The notes beneath the pieces were generated by a model. That model ran no database searches and was not told the DNA's origin. It worked only from the letters and a program-made list of their open reading frames with translations. From positions 55,372,253-55,436,252 of the forward strand of contig CM043959.1 of assembly GCA_014529385.2 (NCBI GenBank): a DNA stretch of 64,000 nt, written 5' to 3'. This document shows, piece by piece, positions 9,706 to 22,975 of the stretch. Source of the stretch: Adiantum capillus-veneris. Lineage: Eukaryota; Streptophyta; Polypodiopsida; Polypodiales; Pteridaceae. Made by a program: the position numbers and the translations under genes. The first letter of the stretch is position 1; each line of letters begins with the position of its first letter.

Positions 9706-12700
9706 ATGGAGCAAGAATCTCACATTGTATGTGACTGCTCTCAGCCTCACTGTGAACTGTGTGCTAGGTATGCTGTTGATGCGGTCAAGGAATATCATGC
9801 TAGGAGAAAGAGGGAGCAACGTGCTAAGAACAAGCTTGAGCAGGTAGCACGTGAGGAAGATAATGATCAAAATGGTGCTGATGATGCAAAGCGTCAAAGA
9901 CTTTGCAATGACCTTGTTATGCTCTTCAATCGGAGTACAAAGGACCTCGATGTTGCATCTCGCTCAGATATTTTGTGCAAGTTTGTCAATCATCCTTCTC
10001 TTGGAGACCTTGAAATGCCCAGGGCACAAACACCCTTCGTTGAAGCCATACGCAACACAATAGATGCAATCAAATTACCCAAGAGCGGACATGAGCTCTT
10101 TCTTAAAAGGTTCATCACCACAATGCTTATGAATGTTGAGTGTACATCTACCTCAAAAGTGAATGTTTCAGCTGCATCTAAGTTGCTAAATTTGCACAAG
10201 AGGAACTTCATAGGTGCAAAGAATCGGTTGAGGGCAGCAGGTGATGGCAATTGCCAGTCTCTTTGTGTGCTCGACAGCCCATGGATCGTGGCTTCATAAC
10301 ACCTGATGAGAAAGAGTTGATCTTCTCTTTTTGGATGTCTAACACTCGTGTTTCACCCAATAAGAAGGATGTGTGCAGAAAGCGTATTGGAAGAAATTCA
10401 TATGTCAAACATCCTGTGCATCTTCTTGAACAATCTCAGGTAATAACTTGCTTCACTATATCCATTTTTGTTTTCTAATATTTGCATTCATGACCTATAT
10501 TCTCTATAAATGGGTTGATAAGAGTAGATATGAAATCGGATATGAAGGAAGTTATAAATGGAAATAAGGGGAATGTGTATTTGGTCCTAGACTAAGAGTA
10601 GATAAATATTGGATGTGAAGGAGAATATAAATGGAAACATAGTTTTTATCATACGCGTATGTTCGTTGAAACATATGTTTGCAGACGCATACTTTCACAC
10701 GCGTATGATATGTATAAACTGGTTAGGTAAAAAACTGGTTTACATAACCAGTAAAAATCTTTTAACACCTATTTCTCACTGGTATACATAGTGGTTAAGT
10801 GTTCACATGTACTCGTCAAGTGTTCACATGAACTGTTTGTCATGTCAGATAGGTAAAAAACATATCTGTTTGAAAGGAAAATAGTGGTTTACATATCCAG
10901 TAAATTTTTTTGTACACTTATTTCTCACTGGTATACATCGTGGTTAAGTGCTCACATGTACTGGTTAGGTAAATAACATAACGGTTTTAAATGAAAAGAC
11001 TGGTTTACATCAGCAGTCAGAACATTTGAACTGGTTGACACTTATATACCACTGGTACGTACCAAGGACATGTGTTCATTTTTTTAACCCTTATTTTTCA
11101 CTGGTACACATCATGGGTAAGTGCTCACATGTACTGGTTAGGTAAATAACATATCGGTTTTAAATGAAAAAATTGGTTTACATCAGCAGTAAGAACATTT
11201 GAACTGGTTGACACTTATATACCACTGGTACGTACCAAGGGCATGTGTTCATTCTTTTTAACACTTATTTATCACTGGTATACATCGTGGTTAAGTGCTC
11301 ACTTGTACTGGTTAGGTAAATAACATACCGGTTATAAATGAAAAGACTGGTTTACATCAGCAGTAAGAACATTTGCACTGGTTGACACTTATATACCACT
11401 GGTACGTACCAAGGACATGTGTTCATATATACTGGTTTACCTAACCAATTAAGTGAAAAAACATAGTGGTTTGAAATAAAAATACTGGTTTATAGTAATG
11501 TAACAGTTTTCCTCAAAACCTGCAGTTTTCTTCAATGTTCTTTAACCATATATGTCTTTCATTGTAGGTGGAGCTCTTTCTCAACTTCAAAGAACAATAC
11601 CCTGAAATTGTAATAAGGCAGCGGGTGTTTGAGTACATGAAGCCATATCTTGTACGGAAATTGAGAGACCGATATACTTGCTGCTGCATTTCACATGTTC
11701 AAATGTCCTTCCTAAAGGATGCCATAAATCACATGTGAAGTTTTGTATTCGGTCTGCATGGAAAAGCTTTCCATTGTCAATGAAACATATGCAAAGACAA
11801 TGGTGGATGCAAGGCACCAAAAAACCCTATCAAGAGTGTAACATCCTTATTGGACTCTATATTGTGTCCTAAATCAGATACGTCCACCTTCCATGCCCTT
11901 GCCTGATTGAGTGGTCAATGTAAAAGGTGTGGCCCGGATAAGTTAGACTTTTGTGCTGCAGAGGCTGCATTTATTGCTAAAAAGATTGTGGTGAAGATTT
12001 TTGAGGACCTAGAAGTAGGAACTGCGCGTGACGGTCTGAAGAAGAAAAGGAAAGTCTTGTCGCATAAGGAAATATCATGCCAGGATCTCTCAGTCATGTT
12101 CAAAGACCATCTTAAAAAATACATAATGCATAATTTTGTGTATAGATGGCAAGCAGAACAATATAAGGAATGTATACAAAGCTTTTCAGAAGATGTTGTT
12201 GTGCCAGTTGTTGACTTTGCTGAAAATTATAGTTTCAAAGAACAAAATGAGATTCAGTCCACGCACTGGTATTCAAATCAAAGTAACTATTTTTGTGCAC
12301 ATAACATATTTCCGAATTGCAGGTAACGACATCACCCTAGATCAGTATTATTTCTTTTGTATTAAGCCTTCAATAATTTCTAATTTTTATATTATGCAGG
12401 TGACATCCACAAGACAATTCACTTCTTCATTTCAGATGACAAGCAACATGACACACATTTTGTTCAACACTGTTTTCTGAAACATGCGGAATGGCTAAAG
12501 CAATTTGGTCTAAATATAAAACGTCATTGGGTATGGTTTGATGGAGCAGCTTCACAATTCAAAGCAAGAAGAACATTCTATTTCCTTGCCAGGTATACCA
12601 TGTTCTAACAAACATTATTTGAAGGTGGTTTTAATATAGAGACCTATAATAGTGGCATTAAAGTTGTAATAAAATTCTTGTCTAACATCAGTAATATTAT

Positions 12701-13668
12701 AATACGTGTTTTTTTTTGTAATTTTATCGTGCCAAGAGTATATTAATCTTCTTCTATCCATTGAATAAATTGCAGATACAGTGTTTTTACGGGATGGAAA
12801 ATGTCTTGGAACTTTTTTGGATCCGGACATGGTAAGGGAGAACATGACGGTGCGAGAGCAGTGATGAAAAGGTCTTTAACTCAATACCAATTGCAGCCAA
12901 ACTGCCCAAAGATAGACTGTGCTACAGATGTTGTGGCATTATTGAGACGGACCTTGTTAGATGGTGCTACAGCCACCTATGCATCCCAGACCTGTTATGT
13001 AATGAGGATTTTTTGGGTGATTGAATTGGGAGATGTCGAAAGGGGAAAAAATTGGGATGTGAAGGCTGTAAAAAATACCCGCTCAATGCACTCTGTTTCT
13101 GCATATTCAGAGCATGATACAACTGCTTTGAGAACACGTTCACTGTCTTGTTTCTATAGTGCATGTAAACAGGAAAAGTGGAGGAGATGTGTGAGCAAGT
13201 CACACGTTCCTTTCTGGACATACCTTATTTTGGAGCCTACAGAAGAAGGGGAAGACGATGACGACGAAATAAATGAGGATGCAGCATATGAAGGACACTA
13301 TGACACCTTCAGTCAAGCTCTTATTGTTGGTAATATTTTGCTATTCCCGCACCAAATGACAATGAAGAAAAAGTGGATTTCTATATAGTGAAATGCACTG
13401 CAGCTATTCAAGAGTTTCATTCAGACGCTGAAGATGACTGGGGAAATATCATTGGGCGAGGATCCTATGCTATCAAAGGGTTTTACTATCGTATGATAAA
13501 TGAGCAGACCTACGAGCTTTTGGACAAAAAGCCAAAGGTGTTCATATATTCACATCTTGTTCGGGCAATCAAAATCCCCATGATACCCCATCCCAGCAAC
13601 TCAAAACTATATACAATATCACTTGATGTCAGTGAGTCTATCTACAATAGTATGCCTTTTGAGCTGTA
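9706..13668 (+). pseudogene. Transposase-like gene of the 9.5-kb transposon, broken
   Basis: Exons by coding text and splice sites: 9706-10439, 11568-12282, 12400-12592, 12776 to about 13330, then a last piece to the stop at 13668. Junctions 12282/12400 and 12592/12776 keep frame exactly. The N-terminus has a Cys/His cluster (CDCSQPHCELC, residues 9-19) and a basic stretch (ARRKREQRAKNK). The middle has a second Cys-rich part (GQCKRCGPDKLDFC). The core reads HFFISDDKQHDTHFVQHC, then HWVWFDGAASQFKARR, then WNFFGSGHGKGEHDGARAVMKR, a conserved block found in uncharacterised transposon-like proteins. The two acidic motifs suggest an RNase-H-like DDE fold, but that is inference. Damage: a frameshift at about 10240-10285, another near 11700-11850, a TGA in place of Cys at 11904-11906 and a frameshift near 13330. 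The chosen ATG is the first in frame; upstream frame lacks ATG. Confidence 0.7.
10785..11450 (+). repeat. About 174-bp tandem repeat in intron 1 of the transposase-like gene
   Basis: ACTGGTTAGGTAAATAACAT recurs at 10960, 11133 and 11307 (spacing 173 and 174), each with the same following text (CATCAGCAGT, then ACTGGTACGTACCAAGG). A more diverged copy precedes from about 10785. ACTGG/CCAGT pairs inside each unit could form short hairpins. Confidence 0.8.
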
Positions 13669-13719
13669 ACCATCTTAAGAAATGCATAATGCATAATTTT
13701 GTGTATATCTGCCTATTAC

Positions 13720-14680
<961 letters not shown>

Positions 14681-14864
14681 TCACTGTCTCCTTTTATTTG
14701 CAATATACTTCAAATATAGAATACAACGTATTTCCGTGCAACTTGCTTGTAAATGTATTGTACATGAATTCTGTTACATTGATTGAGCCTTTTGGATGAG
14801 TAATTCTCCATTTACATCCATCGACAAAAAAATACATCGACAAAAGTCGCCCACTTCACAGACT

Positions 14865-15723
14865 TTATGAAGCTTTCTTTTTATATAAAATATCTGTTCC
14901 TTTCTTCTTGAAAAATTCAATCCGCCATTTCCAATAAAAACGATGCACATAGGTGTCGTCAGGTTGTCCGTCTGCACAAATTACAGTCCTCTTTGTATAC
15001 TCAATTCTTTCCTTAGAGTACAACCAGTGTGCCAGCCAGTTTATGACAGTGGTTGACAGAAAACAGGCGTGTACTTCTTTAGACTGCTTTTCTAGCTTGG
15101 GAAAAACAAGAAATGACCCCAATGGATTAAACATTAGCTTATATCCACAATCATCAAAGATAAGTGTGTCAGGTGGTAGGTCAGGAAAATTTTTGAGATT
15201 CTTGTGGAACACAGGTTTATCTGTCGCACCCAATTTAAAAGGGGCCCTTGTGCACTGCGCCTGACTTACCACTCTATTGAATCTTTTGTGGTGGTCAGGG
15301 AACACTGTCGCTAGTGTGAGTTTGAGCTTCTCAAACTCGCAGCAGCTCCATATCCACACTTCGAACCATCTGAAACAAAAATTCAGAAACACTTTTGCAT
15401 CGGGCCTTACCCAAAACTGTGTATCCCCTTCAACAACATACCGCATTTCTGGCCAGTGGGGCAATTCTTCACCATATTTTCCATCAAATTTCTTGAGCAG
15501 TAATCCATTAAGGTCCAAAATGAGAACCCTACGCTGGACGCTCAACGGAGGTGGTGGCCTTGGCCATATCAATGGGATTCTTTTAAGTAGTCTATACCAT
15601 AGAGGAAACACGAGCACTGCAAGAGACAACACGCAATTCCATATTGCACGAATGTCAGCCCTGCCATTCTGCTTGTCAGCCCTGAACCTATCTGCAAGGT
15701 GCCATTCTTCAACTAAAACATAT
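14865..15723 (-). CDS. HAD-superfamily, FCP1/NIF-like phosphatase domain protein
   Basis: The frame from the acceptor at 15723 (TCTGCAG) to the stop at 14865 encodes about 286 residues. Motif I reads RRVLILDLNGLLLKKFDG: the first Asp (nucleophile in HAD enzymes) is kept, but the second position, the acid/base Asp of the DxDxT motif, is Asn. Motif II region is WVRPDAKVFLNFCFRWFEVWIWSCC, and the C-terminal acidic motif is DTLIFDDCGYKLMFNP. This order is that of FCP1/NIF-type phosphatases, which act on phosphorylated proteins such as the RNA polymerase II tail; here activity is doubtful because of the Asn. Text continues to 15723 without a Met, so an upstream exon with the start is missing from my model. 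It lies downstream of the RING-like gene on the same strand inside the transposon and ends towards the transposase gene. Confidence 0.75.
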
Positions 15724-15910
15724 CTGCAGATGCAAAATTACACAAGACTCAAATTTAAATATGCAATTAGGACATATCTATAGATTGAAATCATACAATA
15801 AACACACAATGTTCAAAAATTAGGCACAAGATGAAAGAGACGTCGAATGGGAAAGAAAGTTATATTAATTTCAGAAGTGATTACATAAAAAGAAACATGG
15901 GGGGGGCAAA

Positions 15911-18479
15911 CTATAATCTTTTGCAGGCTCTGGGTTTAGGGTCAGAACTTGTGTCGGTATTCTGCATCTCCTTAGTGTCTTCTATGTCCATCTCCTCTTC
16001 TGGCTGCCCCTGGGTCTCTTCCTCTTCCTTGCTTTTTTGCTCCATTTCAGGATTCTCATCTCCAGTCTTCTCGATTTTTTTTCTTTTTGCCTTTCTTATA
16101 TGCTGAGCAAGGGTCTCCTCGGGACTTCCCTCCAGCCTGACATCTACACGACCATCAACTTTAGAAAGCTGTGCAGCAAGAGATCACTTATTAGAGCCAT
16201 AATCAATGAAAAAACTTACTCTTGCCACGTTGGCCTCGTTTTCTCGGGGTCTTTGATCCTGTCACCCGCACGCTGTCTAGCAACACATCGTCTTCCTCAT
16301 TCTGGGTTTTCTCTTCAGCACCAGTCGTACTCTGCTCCTTTACCTCAAAGTTTTGTTCTTCTTCTATTGTTTCTGAAACAAGTTTCTCAGCATTACCAGG
16401 GACATTTTCATCAAGCAATACCTCCACAGGTGTCTTGTATGCAGGCGTCACAGCATCGTTCCCTGTGTCTTTACCGGCAGTAGTTCTGAAGCAGCTTGAC
16501 TCTGAAAAAACATCAGAGAAGACAAAAATCAACCACCTGATTACCCATTGAAACAATTTTCTCACCTGTTTTTGGGCATGGTTCAACTGGCTTCTTCTTT
16601 AGAAGGGATTGGTCTTCTGCAGAAATAACTCCGAGGAAATCCTTAAGCATGCACTTTCCTTTCTCAACCAAGTGAGCATAGCAGAATGCATGGTATGCAT
16701 GTGAACAAAGCAATAGAACAACATGGCTTGAGCGATTGTGATCATGAATTCTTACACCACAAGCATTGCACACATCAATGAGAACAACACTATGTCCAGG
16801 AGCTGTTACTCGTGCAGGCAAGACTATGGTTTCAGGTAGCATTGGTTGACTAATCATGCCTGTCACAAACGTGACATAGAGACCAAAGGTTTCCTCAAGG
16901 TCCAAGCATTTGGATAATTCTTCCTGTAGGCAAGAGACCTCTGTTATCAGACAATGTCAAACAGGTATAAAATCGGTATGAATGCTTGAAAATTGTTATA
17001 ATGATGTTATCATACCGGTATGATTACATCCTGATGGTATGATGTTATCCCACCGGTATAATGTTATTATACTGGATAGTATAACATCATACCGGTAGGA
17101 TAACATCCGGTAACATCATACCAGTAGGATAACATCCAATAACATCATACCGGTAGGATAACAGTATACCGGAAGCATAACATCAAACCGGTTGGATTTT
17201 ATCATACCGGTTGGATCTAACCATACCGGTCGGATGTAACCATACCAGTAGGATGTTATCATACTGGTAGGATTATCTCCTAAATCCTACCGGTAGGATA
17301 TAATCATACCGGTAGGATGTAATCATACCGGTAAGGTATAATCCTACCGGTATGATAACATCCTACCGGTATTGTCATCTACCCTTCCCGAATATGATAT
17401 AATCCTACCGGTATGAAAAATATACCGTATGGTACTTTGCATGTATTATACTACAATCAGATAGAGTTAAAAGCATACCTGTGCCTGCTGTAGGGTGGCT
17501 TTTTCTTGGTCAAATTTTTCTTGGAGGCTGTCAAGCAAGCCTATTGGTACATTGGCATCATCAGGGAAGTGCATTCGGATGGTGTCAAGGGCACCCTCGC
17601 AACGGTGCACATCAGCAACAGATTTGACCATTGAATCCTTAGCCTTCTGACACTCGGCTGATACATTGTCATGAGATTTTCTAACCTCAACAAGAAGTTC
17701 TTGCAAGGAAGTGGATACTTCAACACTAAAGGCAGACTGAGTGGTTGCAAAAAGTCCACTTCCGACTGGTGTACTTCCGGATGGGGTATTTACTAAGAAG
17801 ATGGCAGAACCACTTGGGGTACCTATGGATACTTGGGAAGTCTCTAACTTCCATTGTTCTCTTTTCCTATCTAAGTGACCTTCATTGGTCACACTCTTCA
17901 CCACCTCAGATGCAAACTCAGCCCACTTTACCGGACCTGTCCATACGAAATAAACATATCCGTGTGCAAACATGACTCCCAGCAGATAGTTTGGTGGTTT
18001 GGATTGGTACACCTGCTTGTAGAGCTGGTAGAGTGCCTTGTAGTGATCCGGCCTTGCTGTTTTTATCGGCGCTTTTTTCTCCTTCACTGGAAGACACGTG
18101 AAAACTTTCATCCAGTCGGATATGGGCACATCTGCATCTGTCAACTTCCTAAAATCTTTCCCCTCAAGACTTAACCCATATTCCCTGTGAAAATCCTCCT
18201 TTGTCGTGCAGAATGCCTTTAATGGCACCTCCACATCCTTGGGGTGAACAAAGCGGCTGATTTTGGGAGCAGGCTGTAGCTTCTGTCTCTGAAAGGAATA
18301 ATTCCATACTCATTACTCAATGTATCCACACCTCAGTACTCTACTACACACAGGTCCGTTGTACACAACACAGAGAGAGACAAAGAAAGGTGACATACCT
18401 TAATGGGAGAATGTCGGGTCTTTGTGGGGGAGACCTGTCGGGCTGCATTCCTTGGGCTCTTTCTTAGGTTTCTATCCAT
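15911..18479 (-). CDS. Five-exon RING-like zinc-binding protein in the transposon
   Basis: Exons 18479-18399, 18288-17479, 16923-16566, 16501-16220 and 16158-15911 (the acceptor of the last is the least certain) join to 1779 nt with no stop until TAG at 15911-15913, giving 592 residues; every junction is GT-AG and in phase. The ATG at 18477-18479 is the first in the frame. N-terminus is basic (MDRNLRKSPRNAARQ). Residues 349-378 read C-x2-C-x17-C-x-H-x2-H-x2-C, the first six ligands of a RING-H2 finger; the last pair is weaker (CPKTESSC after splicing). A Gly/Ser/Thr-Pro repeat (TPSGS twice) and a heptad-like stretch precede it, and the C-terminus is Glu-rich with a basic patch (RKAKRKKIEK), possibly a nuclear signal. 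A ubiquitin-ligase or transposition-accessory role is only a guess. Unlike the transposase gene, it is unbroken. Confidence 0.75.
16970..17430. repeat. CCGGT-rich repeat array inside intron 2 of the RING-like gene
   Basis: Units of about 20 bp such as ATCATACCGGTAGGATAACA repeat more than fifteen times in both polarities. Core ACCGGT is self-complementary. The same ATACCGGTAT core dominates the spacer at 13840-14680, and GGTTTTAACCGGT lies at the right end, so the motif recurs through the transposon. Confidence 0.9.
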
Positions 18480-18762
18480 AGCGAAGGATAAGCAGCGTGC
18501 ACAGGGGGCTGTAGAGCGAGCTGAGAAAGGCGCAGAAGGAGAAAGGCACAAAGATACTGAGAAGTCACAGTCATGAAAACATTCGACTGAACATTCGTTC
18601 TAATGTGGGCTCCACACGTGTTTTTGAATCCTCCACATGATTTTTAAGATTTTGTATCCTCCACACGAATATTTAATTCAAACAATTCTTGCCCATAACA
18701 CCAGTTTCATACCCCCTAAATTTTAAGCCTCCAAAAGAAACTTTCAACCGGTTAAAACCGGG

Positions 18763-18784
18763 CCACCTATTCATGCATCCACCC
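18763..18784 (-). repeat. Right terminal inverted repeat
   Basis: Perfect complement of 9265-9286, followed by ATAT at 18785-18788. Confidence 0.85.
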
Positions 18785-21420
18785 ATATCATAATTACAAT
18801 TGACCTTGTCCATGACATAATGTCCTACATTTTAGTGGAAGAAAAACTAAAGCCCTTCTTGTGTGGAATCAAGTCCACCAAACTACATGTTGTGCATGCA
18901 ATCCCCGCCAATTTTACAAAAAACATTTGCAATGTCTTAACCTCTATGAAGAGATCCAAAAATTCTTGTGCAATAAGAACCACATTTTCAAGAATGCCTT
19001 GGAGATGGCTACCTTTGTGACAAACCATCTACAAAGATTTTCTCAGTTAAAGTGAAAAGCCTTGCAAGATTTCTTAGAAAGCCTCACTCATAGATTTGTT
19101 TGGGTTTGGAATAAACCTTTTCCTCACTCTACCCTAATAACCCAAGTTCTCATCCTTGAATTTGGTCAAGAATGGAATATACCCTTTGGTTTGTAAAACT
19201 ATAGGTAGATTCCACCTTGCAGCCTTGAAACCCTTGTGACACATGGTGTGCACCTAGCATATCCTCAAGAAGTTATGCCATGCATGTGTTTTACCACAAA
19301 AATTGGGGTGAAAGTCCATCAAATCAAGCTTAAATACCATATTGGATGAACCAGGATGGCTTTAAATTCTTGATGAGCCAACTTTTGGTTGATATTCTCT
19401 TTGTGATTCCACAAATCTTCACTGTATTTCCAACCAAAGAGTCATCTATAGCGGTAAATTCAAGGTAGTCTGGCCTCAAAACTGGAACCCTTTGACAATA
19501 CCGCCATGCATGTTCAACTCCCCTATAAGGCTTGCTTGTTGCTTTTACTACTGAGTTTGAGCATGTTTGCCTTGCCTTTGCATAGGGTGATCCATGGCTT
19601 TCCAAAATCATGGCTCCATGCCAAGCTGTGGGGCAAACCCCTGGAGCTTCTCTTATCATTTTGATGACCACAAAAACATCCATCATTTTTAATTTTTGCA
19701 AAACTAAGCAAAAATTAATAAGTTACCATCAAAATTAATTTGCTTACCCTCTTGGGACGTCTCTTGACGTAATCCCCACCTATCTCTTGAGATCTCTCGA
19801 GCTTTCAAAAAGTGTTGCTGCATGAAAATCCTCCTTCAAGGGGATGGCCAAAGGGCCTTTTAACTTAACCCCCACACAGAGGCAACCAAGTGTGGGAATA
19901 ACTTCAAACCAAGCCATGGCGTATCAACTTTTTGATGGTAGCATGCAATAGAGAATAAATGCTCACAATAGTGGAGCATGTGTTGCTACATTGCCGATGC
20001 TCAAGAAGTGTTTTGTGACCCTTGCGGTAGGGCACTCCTATGCGGTTGTAGTCCTGCCACAAACATTACAAGTTTTTAGTTTTCATATAGTGTGCCAGCT
20101 CGATGCACTTTTGGGAGCACGAAAAGTGCTCGAAGTTGAGTGCATAAACTGTGAGTTGAAGTTGCAATTTCAGCTTGTGCAAAGCTTGAGGTTTTAGTTA
20201 TTTGGTAGATTTGGGTAAAGAAGAAGCGGGTAATTTTGGCCGAACGGTGGATACCCATTTTTGATCGAGGCAAAGTTGTCGACATTGGAACTACATGTGG
20301 AGCTTCTTTCACAGGTTTTCATAGGAAACTTTGGCAAAAATTTTGTGCTTCAGGCTATGATCTTTGCAGACGGATTTACATATGGTTATGGGGCATGGTT
20401 GTTGCCCATTGTACATGCATTTTGGCAAGCACTTTTGAGTGTCGGTGAGCTCTCTTGAGAGCCTTGTTTTTTCATTGATCAATTTTTTAGATTGCACCTC
20501 TTTTGGTGCTTGTTTATGCGCTGACACTCCATCAATGTATGTTGAGTGTGTATTGCCATTGTATGCCACATTGTGGAGCCATTTTGGCATTTCTACTCAT
20601 TGGCATCGAGTTGTCTTATGGTTTATGGTTTTGAGTCCTCTTTTGGAGACTATAGTGGTCGAGATTTACTCCCACTTTGCCATATCTTTTGAAAGAAAAA
20701 TTTTGGTCAACTTGTAGTTATCAGGATCATCTCCCACTTTGGCATCTTCGATGCGGTTTATGGTATGAGATTTTGCATTGAGATTTTGCTCATTTTTCAA
20801 GGAAGAGTCTATCCAATTTTCCTTAAATTTCTCGTCATATTTTTGGCTTGTTTTCCATAAAAAAATTTATGCACTTGTGATCATTGGGTTGAGACGATGA
20901 TTCTCTCTTGTTGTGGTCGACTTTTCTCCCACATTGACGGGCATATGGTTGTTTTTGGACACGGACTGTTGTTCTTATATCCACTCTCACAAGAGTGAGA
21001 TTTGTGTATGCTCAAAGTGGCTACAAGTAGACTTATAGTATGCACTTTTTTTTATTGGGGAATATTTCAATCGTGAGTCTACTACATACAATTTAAAGGT
21101 AGTCACTAGCTATAGGTTTTATATACTTTTGGCAGTTGAGACTTGCATTTGTGTGGTGATTGCAGAGAATAGTGTGGTTACACTACTACGGGAGATTTTA
21201 TGCATTGATGCGTTTGAGCACTACTAGTGCTGGTGAGATCTTTTGAGAGTGTTTTCTCCCTATATGTTCTAGGTTTGGTGCACTTTTCTTTGGCATTGGT
21301 TTATGCACATTGCCTTGTATATGCTATAGAGACATAGCTTCACTTATGTTAGTTGATATGTGTGACAATTTTGCATCCTCTACGATAACTCATGTGAGAC
21401 AGAAATCTTATTCACGTTGA
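18785..21420. other. Unidentified sequence right of the transposon
   Basis: The first part continues the minus-strand frame found left of the transposon (19028-18825 encodes CHKGSHLQGILENVVLIAQEF). A second minus-strand frame (19701-19330, 123 codons) has no domain I recognise. From about 19900 to 21420 I see only short frames and AT-rich text. No gene can be supported. Confidence 0.3.
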
Positions 21421-21423
21421 CAC

Positions 21424-22220
21424 TTGAGATGTTGGCATTGTGGTCACATAAGGCACATTCAACGTCGTTGCATTAGACGCACGAGGCAACGACGCAGATG
21501 TACGCATGATGTAGAGAGGGTTTTGACACAGACTAGAGAGGTGACTTTGTATGCTAGTGATGGTGATGTCACGTTTCCCTCTAGTGTTCCTCTTGCTTTA
21601 TGTCAAATAGAGATGCCACTTGCTCTCGATGATTGATAGATGAGTATGCAGCATTCCATGTCACATCATGTCATGAATGGTTTAGCACTTGTGCCATTGG
21701 GAGCCTTGGTCATGTGCATCTAGCTGACGAATAAACATCTGACATAGAGGGTGTAGGAGATGCATGCTAGTCATTACCTAGTGGTGCATCCTATACGCTA
21801 CAACATGTGCGCTATGTTCCTCAACTGAGATAGAGTTTTATCTCAGTGATAAAGTTAGCAAATGATGGATGTGAGGTACTGCTTAGAGAGTAGCTCTTCT
21901 AGATGCACTATGGTTTGCTAGTCATTGCAAGGGGAGCCAATGTTGATGCAGAGTTAGAGCAGCCATGCTCTAGCGAGACACAATGGATTGATCCTCTTAG
22001 GATAGAGATGCCTCCTACCATGGAGATAAGCGATAGGGAGTTGTTTGACATGCTCATGCTAGAGGTTGATATGGTGATGCCAGGACATGTGGCTACAGTC
22101 CCTATGGACGATGAGGGAGTGACAACTACCTTGGACTCAAGATTGATGTGTCCATATACAACTAGTTATGGTGTTGATGCAGTGAGGATTGAGGTACCTA
22201 TACTGCAGATAGATTGCTAG
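21424..22220 (+). pseudogene. gag fragment with CCHC zinc knuckle
   Basis: CWHCGHIRHIQRRC (about 21430-21471) fits C-x2-C-x4-H-x4-C, the retroviral-type zinc knuckle that binds RNA at the end of gag, followed by a basic tail (RRTRQRRRC). The text after it (to 22220) stays partly open but I recognise no protease or polymerase. Remains of an LTR retrotransposon whose lineage I cannot tell. Confidence 0.5.
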
Positions 22221-22402
22221 AGGTCATTGCACATGGCATTGATGCCATTGGCACGGATATGCTGGCAGAGGTTACATGTTTGTCATCAGAATACTACAGA
22301 TAGATTTCTAGAGGTCATTGCACATGGCATTGATGCCATTGGCATGGATATGCTGGCAGAGGTTACATGTTTGTCATCAACCTTTGGGACTCTCGTGTAT
22401 GA
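22221..22402 (+). repeat. 91-bp tandem duplication
   Basis: AGGTCATTGCACATGGCATT starts at 22221 and again at 22312, and the units differ at very few positions. It lies directly after the gag fragment. Confidence 0.85.
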
Positions 22403-22506
22403 CCTCTTAGTGTCAAGACCCACATCACAGCTGCAGTGAGAGCGCTTGCAGTTGGGGTTGTTAGTCAAGCAATGACTGACACTAGCATGATGCATCATGG
22501 GGAAGT

Positions 22507-22975
22507 CATTAGGAAGAGGATGGGGTCTAGAGGGGCCTCTTTATTTTCCATGAGATTATGGAGGTGGGTAACATTTTGACAAATAGGTGCATGCCATGTG
22601 TCCAAGAATGGTGGGTGTGTAAGAGAGGTGTAAGTGGTCAAAGGATGCACTTTTTTTCCAAAAAGGAGATGAGAAAATTTATAATTTTTGGCCTTCCATA
22701 ACTCCTACATGCATTCTGAGATTTGAGTACAGATTATAGATCTAAGATCTACATGCCGAGCTCTTTCCATAGATATCACATGATAGGGTTTTACCCACTA
22801 GATTTTAAATTTTATTTTGGGGGGAAATTTGAATTCAAATAAACTAGCCGTTTTGCATGTTTGAATTCAAAAGTTTTCCTTTGATTACTTTCTTAATGCT
22901 CAAGGTTTGACTCCCTTAAACTACCAAATAAAGAGGCCCTCTTAGATCCCATTCTCTTCCTAATGTAGGTCATTA
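22507..22975. mobile_element. MITE of about 470 bp
   Basis: CATTAGGAAGAGGATGGGG with GGGGCCTCTTTATTT at the left (22507-22546) pairs with the reverse complement at 22926-22975 over about 40 bp with a few mismatches. No ORF lies inside. A TA at each border inside the palindromic CATTA/TAATG could be a 2-bp target site, but the ends are ambiguous, so I do not assign a superfamily. Confidence 0.7.

Noticed and set aside
15723-15911. RING-like and HAD-like genes as one long gene
   Set aside because: The RING-like frame ends at a clear TAG at 15911 and I found no donor that bypasses it in phase; a shared transcript cannot be excluded without RNA data.
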